This document shows positions 21,620-30,067 of a stretch of DNA of 63,846 bases, piece after piece (positions within the stretch are counted from its first letter, which is position 1; every line of letters begins with the position of its first letter). A model generated the notes under the pieces. The model made no database searches and had not been told where the DNA came from. It saw only the letters and a list, made by a program, of their open reading frames with translations. Made by a program: the position numbers and the translations under genes. This DNA comes from Frankia sp. R82 (GTDB lineage: Bacteria > Actinomycetota > Actinomycetes > Frankiales > Frankiaceae). The stretch is from positions 1 through 63,846 of the forward strand of contig NZ_JAMQQG010000022.1 of assembly GCF_023716925.1 (NCBI RefSeq), written 5' to 3'.

Positions 21620-22816
21620 TTAGGCGATGCCGGCGCCTTTCAGGGTGACCGGCAGTTTCGCCACACCGCGGACGTTCGAGGAGACCTTCATCTCGGCCCG
21701 GGCGGGGTCGGCGATGAAGTCGGGGTACCGCTTGAGGATCTCCTCGAGAGCCACCTTGATCTCGAGGCGGGCCAGGTGGGCGCCGAGGCAGCGGTGGATG
21801 CCGAAGCCGAAGAACACCGTCGTCGGCTCCTCCGTGCGGTCGAGGCTGAACACGTCCGGGTTCTCGTAGGCGCGCTCGTCCCGCAGCGCCGAGCCGGTGA
21901 TCAGCATGACCCGCTGACCGGCGGGAATCGTCCTGCCGTGCAGCTCGATCTCGCGGGTCGACGTCCGGCCCTGCAGCTGCGACGGGGCGTCGAAACGCAA
22001 CGTCTCCCCCGCGGCCCGGTCGTAGAGCGACGGGTCGTCAAGCAGGCGGCGACGCTGCTCCGGAAAGCGGGTGAGCGCCATCATCCCGTTCGGAATGCTC
22101 TTGGCGACGGTCTCGTGGCCGGCGGTGCCGAGCTCGAGGAATCGGAAGGCGATCTCCTCATCGGTCATCCGCCGGGTCGTCGTGCCCTCCTCGTCGTCGG
22201 CAACCTCGGTCTCGATCAGCAGACTGATCGGGTCTCCGGTCGGGTTCCTGCGCCGCTCGGCGATCAGGGACAGGTAGAGGTTGATCAGAGCGCCGGTGCT
22301 CTCGAGGAAGTCCGTATCGGCCTCCTGGCTCTCGCCGCGGGCCAGCATCCGGTCAGAGCACTCGTTGACGACAGCCCGGTGTTCCTCCGGGATGCCGATC
22401 AGCTCGCTGATGACGTCGAGCGGAAGCGCGACGGAGAAGTTCTGCACGACGTCGAACTCGCCGGAGTCGGCGACCGCGTCCAGCAGTTCGCCGGCCCGAC
22501 GACGGATGTAGGGCTCGAGGGCGAGCATCCGATTCGGCGTGAACACCTTACCGATGATCTTCCGGTGCCAGCGGTGCTCCGGCGGGTCCTTGAGAATCAT
22601 CATCGGGGCGCCGGCCTCCGCGCCCTCGATCGTCACGCCGCCCGTGCTGGAGTACGTCTGCCAGTCCTTGTGCGCGGCGACGACATCCGCGTGCCGGGAC
22701 AGCGCCCAGAACTTCAGGTCCGGGTTGTGGTATAAGGGCGCTTCATCCCGCAGTGCCCGGTAGACGGGGTACGGATCGCTGTACGTCGCGAGGTCATAGG
22801 GGTTGAACTCGACCAT
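21620..22816 (-). CDS. Cytochrome P450
   Basis: A 398-residue soluble heme monooxygenase. The I-helix motif is GTAGHETV (Thr236), the K-helix ExxR is ETLR at 271-274, and the heme loop FGFGIHRCLGAHLAR carries the thiolate ligand Cys343. It needs a ferredoxin and reductase, and none is adjacent on this strand; the ferredoxin-type reductase at 30068 is a possible donor. The start at 22816 (MVEFNPYDLATYSDPYPVYR) follows AGGAG; an in-frame ATG 10 codons upstream has no such site. It lies downstream of the amidohydrolase on the same strand, so both may process an aromatic or alicyclic acid under the divergent LysR. Confidence 0.94.
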   Translation of the reverse strand: MVEFNPYDLATYSDPYPVYRALRDEAPLYHNPDLKFWALSRHADVVAAHKDWQTYSSTGGVTIEGAEAGAPMMILKDPPEHRWHRKIIGKVFTPNRMLALEPYIRRRAGELLDAVADSGEFDVVQNFSVALPLDVISELIGIPEEHRAVVNECSDRMLARGESQEADTDFLESTGALINLYLSLIAERRRNPTGDPISLLIETEVADDEEGTTTRRMTDEEIAFRFLELGTAGHETVAKSIPNGMMALTRFPEQRRRLLDDPSLYDRAAGETLRFDAPSQLQGRTSTREIELHGRTIPAGQRVMLITGSALRDERAYENPDVFSLDRTEEPTTVFFGFGIHRCLGAHLARLEIKVALEEILKRYPDFIADPARAEMKVSSNVRGVAKLPVTLKGAGIA

Positions 22817-23179
22817 CTGCCTTCTCCTGTCGTCAGGTGGGTACATCCTTCCTCCAGTTCGCGATGCGCGCCGCGGTCAGCGGCATGGGTGAACATCTGG
22901 GCGACCGCGGCCCGGATCAGGCACCGGAACAGCCGCCAGGGCAGGTGGTGTGGAATGGCCGGTGGTGGTCGGGCGGATTCCCGGATTGGCGTCGGCGTTC
23001 CAGCCCCGCCGGGAACCACAGGATCGGATGGCCGCGGCGCGGCGCCGGGGTACGGACCGTCGACGTGTACACCCCGGCCGAGTCGCACGCCACCGCCTAC
23101 ATGATCACCCAGGAAGAAGCCGATGCCGCGATGGCCGCCTCGGCATCGGGGCCGAGGTCAACGGTGATGTCATGTTTCT
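22817..23179. other. Gap between amidohydrolase and P450 genes
   Basis: Holds the 28-codon reading frame described next and otherwise no recognisable gene. I looked for a ferredoxin, the expected P450 partner, and found no cysteine motif of that kind. Confidence 0.4.
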
Positions 23180-23183
23180 TCAT
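23097..23183 (-). CDS. Possible 28-aa peptide coupled to the amidohydrolase
   Basis: An ATG overlaps the amidohydrolase stop (ATGA at 23180-23183) and opens a frame starting MKKHDITVDLGPDAEAAIAA, which ends at a TAG after 28 codons. The coupling is typical of real genes, but the product is short and unrecognised. It may be the start of a decayed gene. Confidence 0.3.
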   Translation of the reverse strand: MKKHDITVDLGPDAEAAIAASASSWVIM

Positions 23184-24199
23184 CGGTCCACTCCAGACCT
23201 GGCAAGGCCGAGCAGGCGGGCGGCGTTGCCGCCGCGGATGGCCTCGGTGGTGGCGGCGTCGAGGCCGGCGGCTTCCAGCCGGTCGACCGGATCCTCGACG
23301 CCCATGTCGAAGGGATAGTCGCTGCCGAGGGTGACCTGGCCGGCGCCCATGACGCCGACCAGATGCCGCAGCTGCCCGGGCGTGTAGACCAGGGAGTCGA
23401 CGAACGTCCGGCGCAGGAGAGCGGACGGCGGCTCGGCCGTGGTGTGGGCGTCGGCCCGGGCGGCCCAGGCGTGGTCGGCGCGCACGATGTAGCTGGCCAG
23501 GTACCCGCCGCCGTGCGCGGACCAGATCCGCAGGGTCGGGTGCCGCTCCAGCAGGCCGCCGAACAGCACCCGGGACAGCGCGAGCGCCGTCTCGGCCGGG
23601 TTGCCGACGGTGTTGAACAGGTAGTAGGCGTTCAGCCGCTCGCCGAGGGTGCAGCCCCACGGATGGATCAGGACAGCGGTGTCGAGCTGCGCCGCGGCCG
23701 CCCAGAACTCCGCCAGGCGCGGATCGTCGAGCTCACGGCCCGGCCCGGCGGACGTCGAGATCTGCACCCCGCGCATGCCCTGGTCGACGACCGCGGACCG
23801 CAGCTGCCCGACGGCCAGGTCGGGATGCTGGAGCGACACTGTGCCGATGGGGATCAGCCGGGCCGGGTCCTTCGCACAGAAGGCGGCGACGGAGGCGTTG
23901 CTCGCCGCCACGATCCGGGCGGCGAGGTCCCGGTCGGCCCAGGCATGCGGCAGTGGCACGGCGCTTACCGCCTGGATGTCCACCCGGGCGGCATCCATGG
24001 CGCCCAGCCGCAGGTCGAGGTCCGTCAGCTTCGTTCCGATGTCGCCCATCTGCTGAAGGTTGAGCCGCAGCGACGTGGGGCCCAGGGTGGCCGCGTCCAC
24101 CTGGCGCTGCCGAGCGAGTCCAGGCTGGTCCTCGAGGAACGCGTCGACCTCGGGGACCGCGACGTGGGCGTGGACATCGATAGCAGGTAAGGGCGACAC
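23180..24199 (-). CDS. Amidohydrolase 2 family (ACMSD-like decarboxylase/hydrolase)
   Basis: A 339-residue metal-dependent TIM-barrel enzyme of the family that includes 2-amino-3-carboxymuconate semialdehyde decarboxylase and resorcylate decarboxylases. Metal-binding features: AIDVHAHV at the start (His10/His12), IHPWG at mid-length, the SAHGGGYL strand and LGSDYPFDMG with the metal-ligand Asp. These usually decarboxylate or hydrolyse aromatic-derived acids. GTG at 24199 follows CAGGAG and gives a protein starting just before the first metal motif; earlier in-frame starts would run into the divergent LysR promoter. It is a likely LysR target and is co-oriented with the P450. Confidence 0.88.
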   Translation of the reverse strand: MSPLPAIDVHAHVAVPEVDAFLEDQPGLARQRQVDAATLGPTSLRLNLQQMGDIGTKLTDLDLRLGAMDAARVDIQAVSAVPLPHAWADRDLAARIVAASNASVAAFCAKDPARLIPIGTVSLQHPDLAVGQLRSAVVDQGMRGVQISTSAGPGRELDDPRLAEFWAAAAQLDTAVLIHPWGCTLGERLNAYYLFNTVGNPAETALALSRVLFGGLLERHPTLRIWSAHGGGYLASYIVRADHAWAARADAHTTAEPPSALLRRTFVDSLVYTPGQLRHLVGVMGAGQVTLGSDYPFDMGVEDPVDRLEAAGLDAATTEAIRGGNAARLLGLARSGVDR

Positions 24200-24231
24200 G
24201 CAATCACTCCTGGCGAAAAATCGGCGATGCT

Positions 24232-24246
24232 TGCCTGAACCAGGCA
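24232..24246. promoter_or_regulatory. LysR-type palindrome
   Basis: TGCCTG-AAC-CAGGCA is a perfect 6-bp inverted repeat of 15 bp in the 120-bp divergent region between the amidohydrolase and LysR starts. Position and size fit the recognition site of a LysR regulator. Confidence 0.6.
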
Positions 24247-24319
24247 GAGCGTGAACCTTGACATCGGATGCTTCGAGACTCAGCGTGATGACCGCCACCG
24301 GCGAAGGGTTGGAACGGCC

Positions 24320-25255
24320 ATGAAACTCGGACAGATAGATCTCAATCTATTAGTTGTTCTTGACGCTCTGTTGCGAGAGAAGAACGTGACCCGGGCGGCG
24401 GAGAGCCTGCACCTCTCCCAGCCAGCCACCAGCACGGCGCTCGCCCGGCTCCGGCGCGCCCTCGGCGACGAACTGCTCCACAAGAACGGCCGCTATCTCG
24501 AGCTCACCCCTCGGGCGGAGTCGCTCATCGAGCCGGTGCGGGAGGTACTGGCGACGATCGAGCAGACGATCGCCCGGCCGCCGACCTTCGATCCCACCAC
24601 CAACTCGCGCTGCTTCTCGGTCATCGGCAGCGACTACGTCGGCGCGACTCTCCTTCGGCCCCTGATCGCACGTTTCACCGGACTGGCCGCGGGCCCTCAG
24701 GTGGACACCACCCCGGTCGGCATCCGCTATACGGAGGCTCTCAACCGGGACGAGGTCGACGTCGCGATCCTTCCCGACCGGATCGTCGACGAATCCTCGA
24801 TCCCGGGCTGCTCGCGGATGCCGGTCATCGTGGAACGGTTTGTCGGGGTGGTGTGGCGCGATCATCCCCACGCCGAGGACCGTCTCACCGCCGAACTGCT
24901 GGGCCGCTCGCCCTATCTCGGATACGTCACCCAGGGGCAGCCCGCCATCGTGGAGAAGGACCTGGATGCCGCAGGCTGCACGCGCCGGGTGGCGGCCACT
25001 GCCAGCAGCATGGTGACCATGGCCTTCCTCCTGGCGGGAACGGACCTGGTGGCGGTGCTGCCGGAACGGCTGGCCAGGCGGGTCGCCGTAGCGGCGGAGA
25101 TCCGCCTGCTGGAGCCCGAGATGCAGCTGCAGCCACTGCGCGAGTCGGCGTACTGGCACGCTCGGCGCGCTCGGGACCCCGGCCACGTCTGGCTGCGTGA
25201 GCAGCTGTTCGCCGTGGCCCGGGTGGAGTTTCCACAGGCCGCCGCGACGGGGTGA
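24320..25255 (+). CDS. LysR-family transcriptional regulator
   Basis: A 311-residue regulator. The N-terminus is the classical winged helix-turn-helix: MKLGQIDLNLLVVLDALLRE, NVTRAAESLHLSQPATSTAL, ARLRRALGDELL. The effector-binding domain follows (for example VDVAILPDRIVDESSIPGCS), of the group with NodD/LinR-like N-termini (QIDLNLL). I use the ATG at 24320; a start 23 codons upstream would add a tail atypical of the family. It is divergent from the amidohydrolase and precedes the dehydrogenase-kinase-enolase operon, so it may control both in response to an aromatic acid or pathway intermediate. Confidence 0.93.
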   Translation: MKLGQIDLNLLVVLDALLREKNVTRAAESLHLSQPATSTALARLRRALGDELLHKNGRYLELTPRAESLIEPVREVLATIEQTIARPPTFDPTTNSRCFSVIGSDYVGATLLRPLIARFTGLAAGPQVDTTPVGIRYTEALNRDEVDVAILPDRIVDESSIPGCSRMPVIVERFVGVVWRDHPHAEDRLTAELLGRSPYLGYVTQGQPAIVEKDLDAAGCTRRVAATASSMVTMAFLLAGTDLVAVLPERLARRVAVAAEIRLLEPEMQLQPLRESAYWHARRARDPGHVWLREQLFAVARVEFPQAAATG

Positions 25256-25679
25256 GACCCTCCGGGCATCCCGACTGCGCGTGGGCTACAGGCATTGCGG
25301 GACTCCTTCGTCCGGAATCAGTGACTGGACGGGCGGTGCGGCGAACAGGCCGCGGTCGACATCGCTGAATCTCTCCAGGGAAAGGTCGGCGGGATTCCCA
25401 CCAGTGGGTTCCTGGCGGCCGGTCAGTCGGCCCGGGCGGGCGGCAGCTGCTGCCGCCCGGTCAGGATCGGTCCACGGCGGCGCAGATCGGAAACTCTCCT
25501 TGTGAATACCGGCGATCCACGCCGTTGATGTCCGTCATCGGGCAGACCCGACGGCGCAGCCGGAGGCGGCCGGACGGCAGTCATCGCGGCCGTGAATCGC
25601 AGCCACTCACCTTCTGTATTTCCGCCCGGGCGTCGCCCTGCCTAGGGTTGGGCACACGCGACCACAGGGAGCCGATGCG
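25256..25679. other. Intergenic region upstream of the catabolic operon
   Basis: About 420 bp with no convincing gene. It should contain the promoter of the dehydrogenase-led operon. AGGGAG at 25668-25673 is the ribosome site for the ATG at 25680. Confidence 0.45.
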
Positions 25680-26714
25680 ATGGACTCACTTCACAGCGAG
25701 TGCGACGACGAGCCTGGGCTCACTCGGCCGAAGGTGCTGGCGACAGACATCGCATGGCCCACCGATGACGTGGAACGCGCGGTGCTGGCCGCCGCCGGGG
25801 CCACGCTCGTGCTGGCACCGACGGGTGACGTCGCCGAACTGAGCGCCCTTGCCGCCGACGTCGACGCCATTCTCACCTGCTTCGCGAAGGTTCCCGCCGA
25901 GGTACTGGACGCGGCGCCGCGATGCCGCACCATTGCCCGCTACGGCGTCGGGGTGGACAACATTGACGTCGAACACGCCACCCGGCTCGGGATGGTGGTC
26001 AGCAACGTTCCGGTCTACTGCACCGAAGAGGTCGCCGACTCGACACTTCTGGCTGTCCTCGCGCTCGCGCGCAGGCTGATCCCGCTGACCCGGGACGTCG
26101 CGGCGGGCGGCTGGGGCCGATCCGTACCAGGAACGTCGGTCCGTCTCAGGGGTAAGGTGCTCGGTCTCGTCGGGCTGGGCGAGATCGCCCGCGCGCTCGT
26201 GCCGCGCGCGCGGGCGATCGGTCTGGACGTCATGGCGTTCAGCCGCTCGAACAGCGCCGAGTCCGGGATCCGCCGCGCGGCCTCGTTGGCGGAGCTGCTC
26301 GGCGAGGCCGACATCGTGTCCCTGCACGTGCCGCTGACCGACGACACCCGTCATCTCATCGGGGCCGGGCAGCTCGCCGCGATGAAGCCGACAGCGTGGC
26401 TGGTGAACACCGCCCGCGGTGGCCTCGTCGACACGGTGGCGCTGCTCGACGCGCTCGCCACCGGGGCGATCGCGGGCGCCGCACTGGACGTGACCGACCC
26501 CGAGCCGCTGCCCGTCGACCACCCGCTGCGTCGCCGCGACGACGTCGTCCTCACCCCGCACACCGCCTTCTCCTCGGACGGCTCGCTCGCCGAGCTGGCG
26601 AGCAGGGCCGCCGGCAACGTCGTCGACGTGCTGCGGGGCCGGGTTCCGCACAGCGTCGTCAACCCCGAGGTGCTGGGCAGCGCCGCTCTGCGGGCACCGC
26701 TGGCACCGCGGTGA
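25680..26714 (+). CDS. D-2-hydroxyacid dehydrogenase (phosphoglycerate/hydroxypyruvate reductase type)
   Basis: A 344-residue NAD(P)-dependent dehydrogenase that interconverts a 2-oxo acid and its D-2-hydroxy acid. The cofactor fold shows VLGLVGLGEIARALVPRARA at about 160-179. Catalytic residues are Arg246 (NTARGGLVD), Glu275 (DVTDPEPLP) and His294 (LTPHTAFS), and the substrate loop ARYGVGVDNIDV is present. It starts the operon; its TGA overlaps the GTG of the kinase (GTGA at 26711-26714). With a kinase and an enolase next, it could make the hydroxy acid that is then phosphorylated. Substrate is unknown. Confidence 0.92.
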   Translation: MDSLHSECDDEPGLTRPKVLATDIAWPTDDVERAVLAAAGATLVLAPTGDVAELSALAADVDAILTCFAKVPAEVLDAAPRCRTIARYGVGVDNIDVEHATRLGMVVSNVPVYCTEEVADSTLLAVLALARRLIPLTRDVAAGGWGRSVPGTSVRLRGKVLGLVGLGEIARALVPRARAIGLDVMAFSRSNSAESGIRRAASLAELLGEADIVSLHVPLTDDTRHLIGAGQLAAMKPTAWLVNTARGGLVDTVALLDALATGAIAGAALDVTDPEPLPVDHPLRRRDDVVLTPHTAFSSDGSLAELASRAAGNVVDVLRGRVPHSVVNPEVLGSAALRAPLAPR

Positions 26715-27703
26715 CCGCGCCGGCGGTTCTGGACACCGCTGCGCTGACCCGTCATCTGGTGGAGCGCGGGCTCGTTTCCTCCCCTCTCGGCGTCGAGGTG
26801 CGCGGGCTGGCCGGTGGGGTGTCCAATGATGTCGTCGTGGTCCACGCCCCCGGTTTCGACGCGGTGGTCAAACGGGCACGGGGCCGGCTGCGGGTCACCG
26901 AGGAATGGCTCGCCGACCCAGCCCGCCTCAACACGGAGGGCCGGGCGCTGCGGCTGGCCGGCCGGCTCGTGCCCGGGGCGGTCCCCGCGGTCATCGACCT
27001 GGCCGGCGGCTACCTGGTCATCGAACAAGCCCCGCAGACGTGGCGAACCTGGAAGCAGGATCTGCTCGCCGGCACGGTGGACGTCGCCGTGGCCGAACAG
27101 CTCGGCCGTATGCTGGGCCGCTGGCAGCGCGCGACGACGGACGACGGCGACGTGGCGGGCGCCTTCGAGGATGTCACGGTCTTCGGTCAGTTACGCGTCG
27201 ACCCGTTCCACCGCACGGTCGCAGACAGGCATCCCGGCCTGGCCGACCCGATCCGCCAGACGATCGAGATCATGGCGACGACCCGGACCTGCCTCGTGCA
27301 CGGCGACTACACGCCGAAGAACATGCTGGTCGGCTCCGCGGCCACCGACCTGTGGGTGATCGACTGGGAGGTCGCGCACGTCGGTGACCCGACCTTCGAT
27401 CCGGCCTGGGCGGTCGGGCACCTGCTGCTGAAATCGGTCCACCGTCCGACCTCGGCGCCGGCGTACGCGGCGGCGGCCAGGGCGTTCCTCGCCGGCCTTG
27501 CTGCCGAGCGGCCTGGCGCCGTGCCGCTCGACCCGGCCCAGCTCATCCGGCAGACCGGCTGCCTGCTGCTGGCCCGGGTCGACGGCCGGAGCCCCGCGGA
27601 CTACCTCACCGCGGTCGGTCGCGACCAGGTCCGCTCACTCGGCCGCGGCCTCCTGCTCGACCCACCCCCCGCCCTGACCGATGCCTGGGAGCGGCTCACA
27701 TGA
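26711..27703 (+). CDS. APH-fold small-molecule kinase
   Basis: A 330-residue phosphotransferase of the aminoglycoside phosphotransferase/choline kinase superfamily. The catalytic loop is LVHGDYTPKNML (HGDYTPKN at 197-204), the metal site IDWE has Asp218, and FDAVVKRARG contains the likely ATP-contact Lys54. It is not necessarily a resistance gene, since many members phosphorylate metabolite hydroxyls. Tight coupling to a 2-hydroxyacid dehydrogenase before it (4-nt overlap) and an enolase after it (ATGA at 27700-27703) suggests that it phosphorylates the 2-hydroxy acid to give a 2-phospho acid. That role is inferred from context only. Confidence 0.85.
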   Translation: MTAPAVLDTAALTRHLVERGLVSSPLGVEVRGLAGGVSNDVVVVHAPGFDAVVKRARGRLRVTEEWLADPARLNTEGRALRLAGRLVPGAVPAVIDLAGGYLVIEQAPQTWRTWKQDLLAGTVDVAVAEQLGRMLGRWQRATTDDGDVAGAFEDVTVFGQLRVDPFHRTVADRHPGLADPIRQTIEIMATTRTCLVHGDYTPKNMLVGSAATDLWVIDWEVAHVGDPTFDPAWAVGHLLLKSVHRPTSAPAYAAAARAFLAGLAAERPGAVPLDPAQLIRQTGCLLLARVDGRSPADYLTAVGRDQVRSLGRGLLLDPPPALTDAWERLT

Positions 27704-29031
27704 GCGACACCACCATCACGGGCCTGCTCGCCTGGGAGGCACTGGACTCCCGCGGCCGGCCCACCGTCGGCTGCGAGGTCCGCCTCGACGGCGGGGCCAC
27801 CGGGTCGGCAACGGTGCCCTCCGGTGCCTCGACCGGTCGCCACGAGGCCCGGGAACTGCGTGACGGCGGCCGTCGGTACGGTGGCCAGGGGGTCCGCTCG
27901 GCGGTCGCCAACGTCGCAGGGGAGATCCACGATGCCGTCCGCGGCCTCGACGGCACCGACCAGGCCGTCCTCGACGAGCGGCTGCGCGAGCTCGACGGAA
28001 CCGCGGACCTGCGCCGCCTCGGCGCGAACGCCGTCCTGTCCGTGTCGGTGGCCGCGGCGGTCGCCGGCGCACGGCACCGCGGCGTTCCGCTGTTCAGAGC
28101 GGTGGCTGACGACGGTGGCGCCGCGTTGCTGCCGCTGCCCATGGTCAACATCATCTCCGGTGGTGCGCATTCGGGCCGCTCGATCGACGTGCAGGACTTC
28201 CTCGTGGTCCCGCTGGGGGCGTCCTCGTTCGCCGAGGCGATCGAGTGGGCGGCCCGGGTCCGCGCCGGCACCGCCGAGGAGCTGACCGCCCGGGGCCTGC
28301 CGGTGGCCCTGGTTGCCGACGAGGGGGGCCTCGGTCCGCCGCTGCCCACCAACCGATCGGCGCTGGACATCCTCGTCGCCGGGGTCGAGCGCGCCGGGCT
28401 TCGGCCCGGCGCGGACATCGGTATCGCCATCGACATCGCCGCCAGCCAGTTCGTGCGCGCGGACGGGCGTTACGTGCTCGCCAAGGAGGCCCGCGAGCTG
28501 AGCGCCGACGGGCTGGTCGACGAGCTGGCCGAATGGTGCGCCAGCTATCCGATCGTCTCCCTGGAGGACCCGCTCGCCGAGGACGACTGGACCGGCTGGC
28601 GCACGGCCACCGAGCGCCTCGCCGGGCGCCAGCTGCTCGGCGACGACCTGTTCGTCACCAACCCCGACCGGCTCCAGCGCGGCATCGACGAGCGGGTCGC
28701 CAACGCGGTACTCGTCAAGCCCAACCAGATCGGCACGCTGAGCACGGCCCGTGCCGTCGTGCGCCGGGCGCACGACACCGGGTACGCGACCGTCCTGTCG
28801 GCCCGGTCCGGCGAGACCGAGGACGACTGGCTTGCCGACCTCGCGGTCGGTTGGCGCACCGGCCAGATCAAGGTCGGCTCCACCATGCGCTCGGAGCGCA
28901 CCGCGAAGTGGAACCGGCTGCTGCGCATCGAATCCGAGCTGGGCGAGCGGGCGGAGTACGCCGGTCGGGCCGTCCTGCGGCACACCCGACTCCCACACGA
29001 TCACCAATCCGGGGACGAGAGGACATCGTGA
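27700..29031 (+). CDS. Enolase paralogue with altered active site
   Basis: A 443-residue, full-length enolase relative. Against yeast enolase these are conserved: Ser43 of SGASTG, His157 (H159), Glu208 (catalytic E211), the metal ligands Asp245, Glu289 and Asp315, Lys340 (base K345, LVKPNQIGTLS), Arg369-Ser370 and Lys391 (K396). Two active-site residues differ: E168 is Asp166 (VQDFLVV) and H373 is Ala368 (SARSGETED in place of SHRSGETED). The metal sites and the base/acid pair are thus intact, while contacts to the substrate hydroxymethyl end have shrunk, which could admit a larger group. Enolases make phosphoenolpyruvate by removing water from a 2-phospho acid. This copy is embedded in a catabolic operon and is unlikely to be the glycolytic enolase. 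Confidence 0.88.
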   Translation: MSDTTITGLLAWEALDSRGRPTVGCEVRLDGGATGSATVPSGASTGRHEARELRDGGRRYGGQGVRSAVANVAGEIHDAVRGLDGTDQAVLDERLRELDGTADLRRLGANAVLSVSVAAAVAGARHRGVPLFRAVADDGGAALLPLPMVNIISGGAHSGRSIDVQDFLVVPLGASSFAEAIEWAARVRAGTAEELTARGLPVALVADEGGLGPPLPTNRSALDILVAGVERAGLRPGADIGIAIDIAASQFVRADGRYVLAKEARELSADGLVDELAEWCASYPIVSLEDPLAEDDWTGWRTATERLAGRQLLGDDLFVTNPDRLQRGIDERVANAVLVKPNQIGTLSTARAVVRRAHDTGYATVLSARSGETEDDWLADLAVGWRTGQIKVGSTMRSERTAKWNRLLRIESELGERAEYAGRAVLRHTRLPHDHQSGDERTS

Positions 29032-30002
29032 CGCGATCAGTCGATGGTTGTGCACTCGGTCGGTTCGACGACGGCGCGGGGGCGTTCACCGGCCTGGCCG
29101 TCGGCGACCGGGTCCTGCGGCTTACCGATGACAGCCTGGTGAAGGGGCCCGCCACCTACCTCGCCCTGCTCGAGGAATGGGCGACGGTGTCGGCGGCCCT
29201 GCCCCGGCTGGCCGCACAGGCCGGCCCGGGCGACGGTCTACCGATCAGCGGCCTGGACGTCCTGGCACCGGTCGAGCCCCGGCAGATCTTCCAGGCCGGC
29301 GCGAACTACCGGTCCCACGTGGCGCAGATAATCCTCTCCAGCAGGGAACCCGACGACCTACGGTCGGACGAGGAGCTGCGCCGCGTCGCTGAGCAGGTGA
29401 TGGACGAGAAGGTCCGCCGCGGCAACCCGTTCGTCTTCGCCGGCCTGCCGACCGCCATCTGCGGCCCGGACCACGACGTGCTACTCCCGCCGGAGTCGAC
29501 GCAGGTCGACTGGGAGGCGGAGCTGGCCGTCGTGATCGGCGCCCGGGCGCACCGGGTACCGGCGGAGCGGGCGATGGACCATGTCGCCGGCTACACGGTC
29601 TGCAACGACGTCAGCGCCCGCGACCTCCAGTTCACCCCCGAGAACCGGGTACTCGGCGGCGACTGGATACGGGCCAAGAACCGCCCGACCTTCCTGCCCA
29701 CCGGGCCCTTCCTGGTCCCGGCCGAGCAGATCTCCGACCACCGCCAGCTTCGGATCACCCTGGACCTCAACGGCGAGCGCATGCAGGACGACGTGCCGGC
29801 CAGCATGCTGTTCGACGTCCCCAGCCTAATCGCCGCGGTCTCGGCCGCCACCACGTTGCTGCCCGGGGACCTGCTGCTCACCGGCAGCCCGGCCGGCAAC
29901 GGCGGCCACTGGCGGCGCTGGCTGCGGCCGGGCGACGTCATGGAGGCGGCCATCACCGGCCTCGGCGGGCACCGCAACCGCTGCGTCCCGGAGGAGGTCT
30001 GA
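29028..30002 (+). CDS. Fumarylacetoacetate hydrolase (FAH) family protein
   Basis: A 324-residue member of the FAH superfamily, metal-dependent enzymes that cleave C-C bonds in acylpyruvates, or decarboxylate or hydrate oxo acids. Metal motif DWEAELAVVIG, then GYTVCNDVSARDLQ, the KNRPTFLPTGPFLV loop and LLTGSPAGNG near the end are seen; the N-terminal part includes FQAGANYRSH. The GTG at 29028 overlaps the enolase stop (GTGA). In aromatic pathways such enzymes follow ring cleavage, and the extradiol dioxygenase gene lies 1 kb downstream. Exact reaction unknown. Confidence 0.9.
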   Translation: MTRSVDGCALGRFDDGAGAFTGLAVGDRVLRLTDDSLVKGPATYLALLEEWATVSAALPRLAAQAGPGDGLPISGLDVLAPVEPRQIFQAGANYRSHVAQIILSSREPDDLRSDEELRRVAEQVMDEKVRRGNPFVFAGLPTAICGPDHDVLLPPESTQVDWEAELAVVIGARAHRVPAERAMDHVAGYTVCNDVSARDLQFTPENRVLGGDWIRAKNRPTFLPTGPFLVPAEQISDHRQLRITLDLNGERMQDDVPASMLFDVPSLIAAVSAATTLLPGDLLLTGSPAGNGGHWRRWLRPGDVMEAAITGLGGHRNRCVPEEV

Positions 30003-30067
30003 CGTCCGCGCCCGTCGATGACGGTCGCACGCTGGTCGTCGCCTCTCTTCGACCCGTTGCCGACCGG

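Noticed and set aside
21257-22735. 492-codon plus-strand frame
   Set aside because: Antisense to the cytochrome P450 gene and without any recognisable motif.
26711-27703. Aminoglycoside resistance gene
   Set aside because: The fold matches, but the gene is translationally coupled to dehydrogenase and enolase genes, so a metabolic kinase is more likely.
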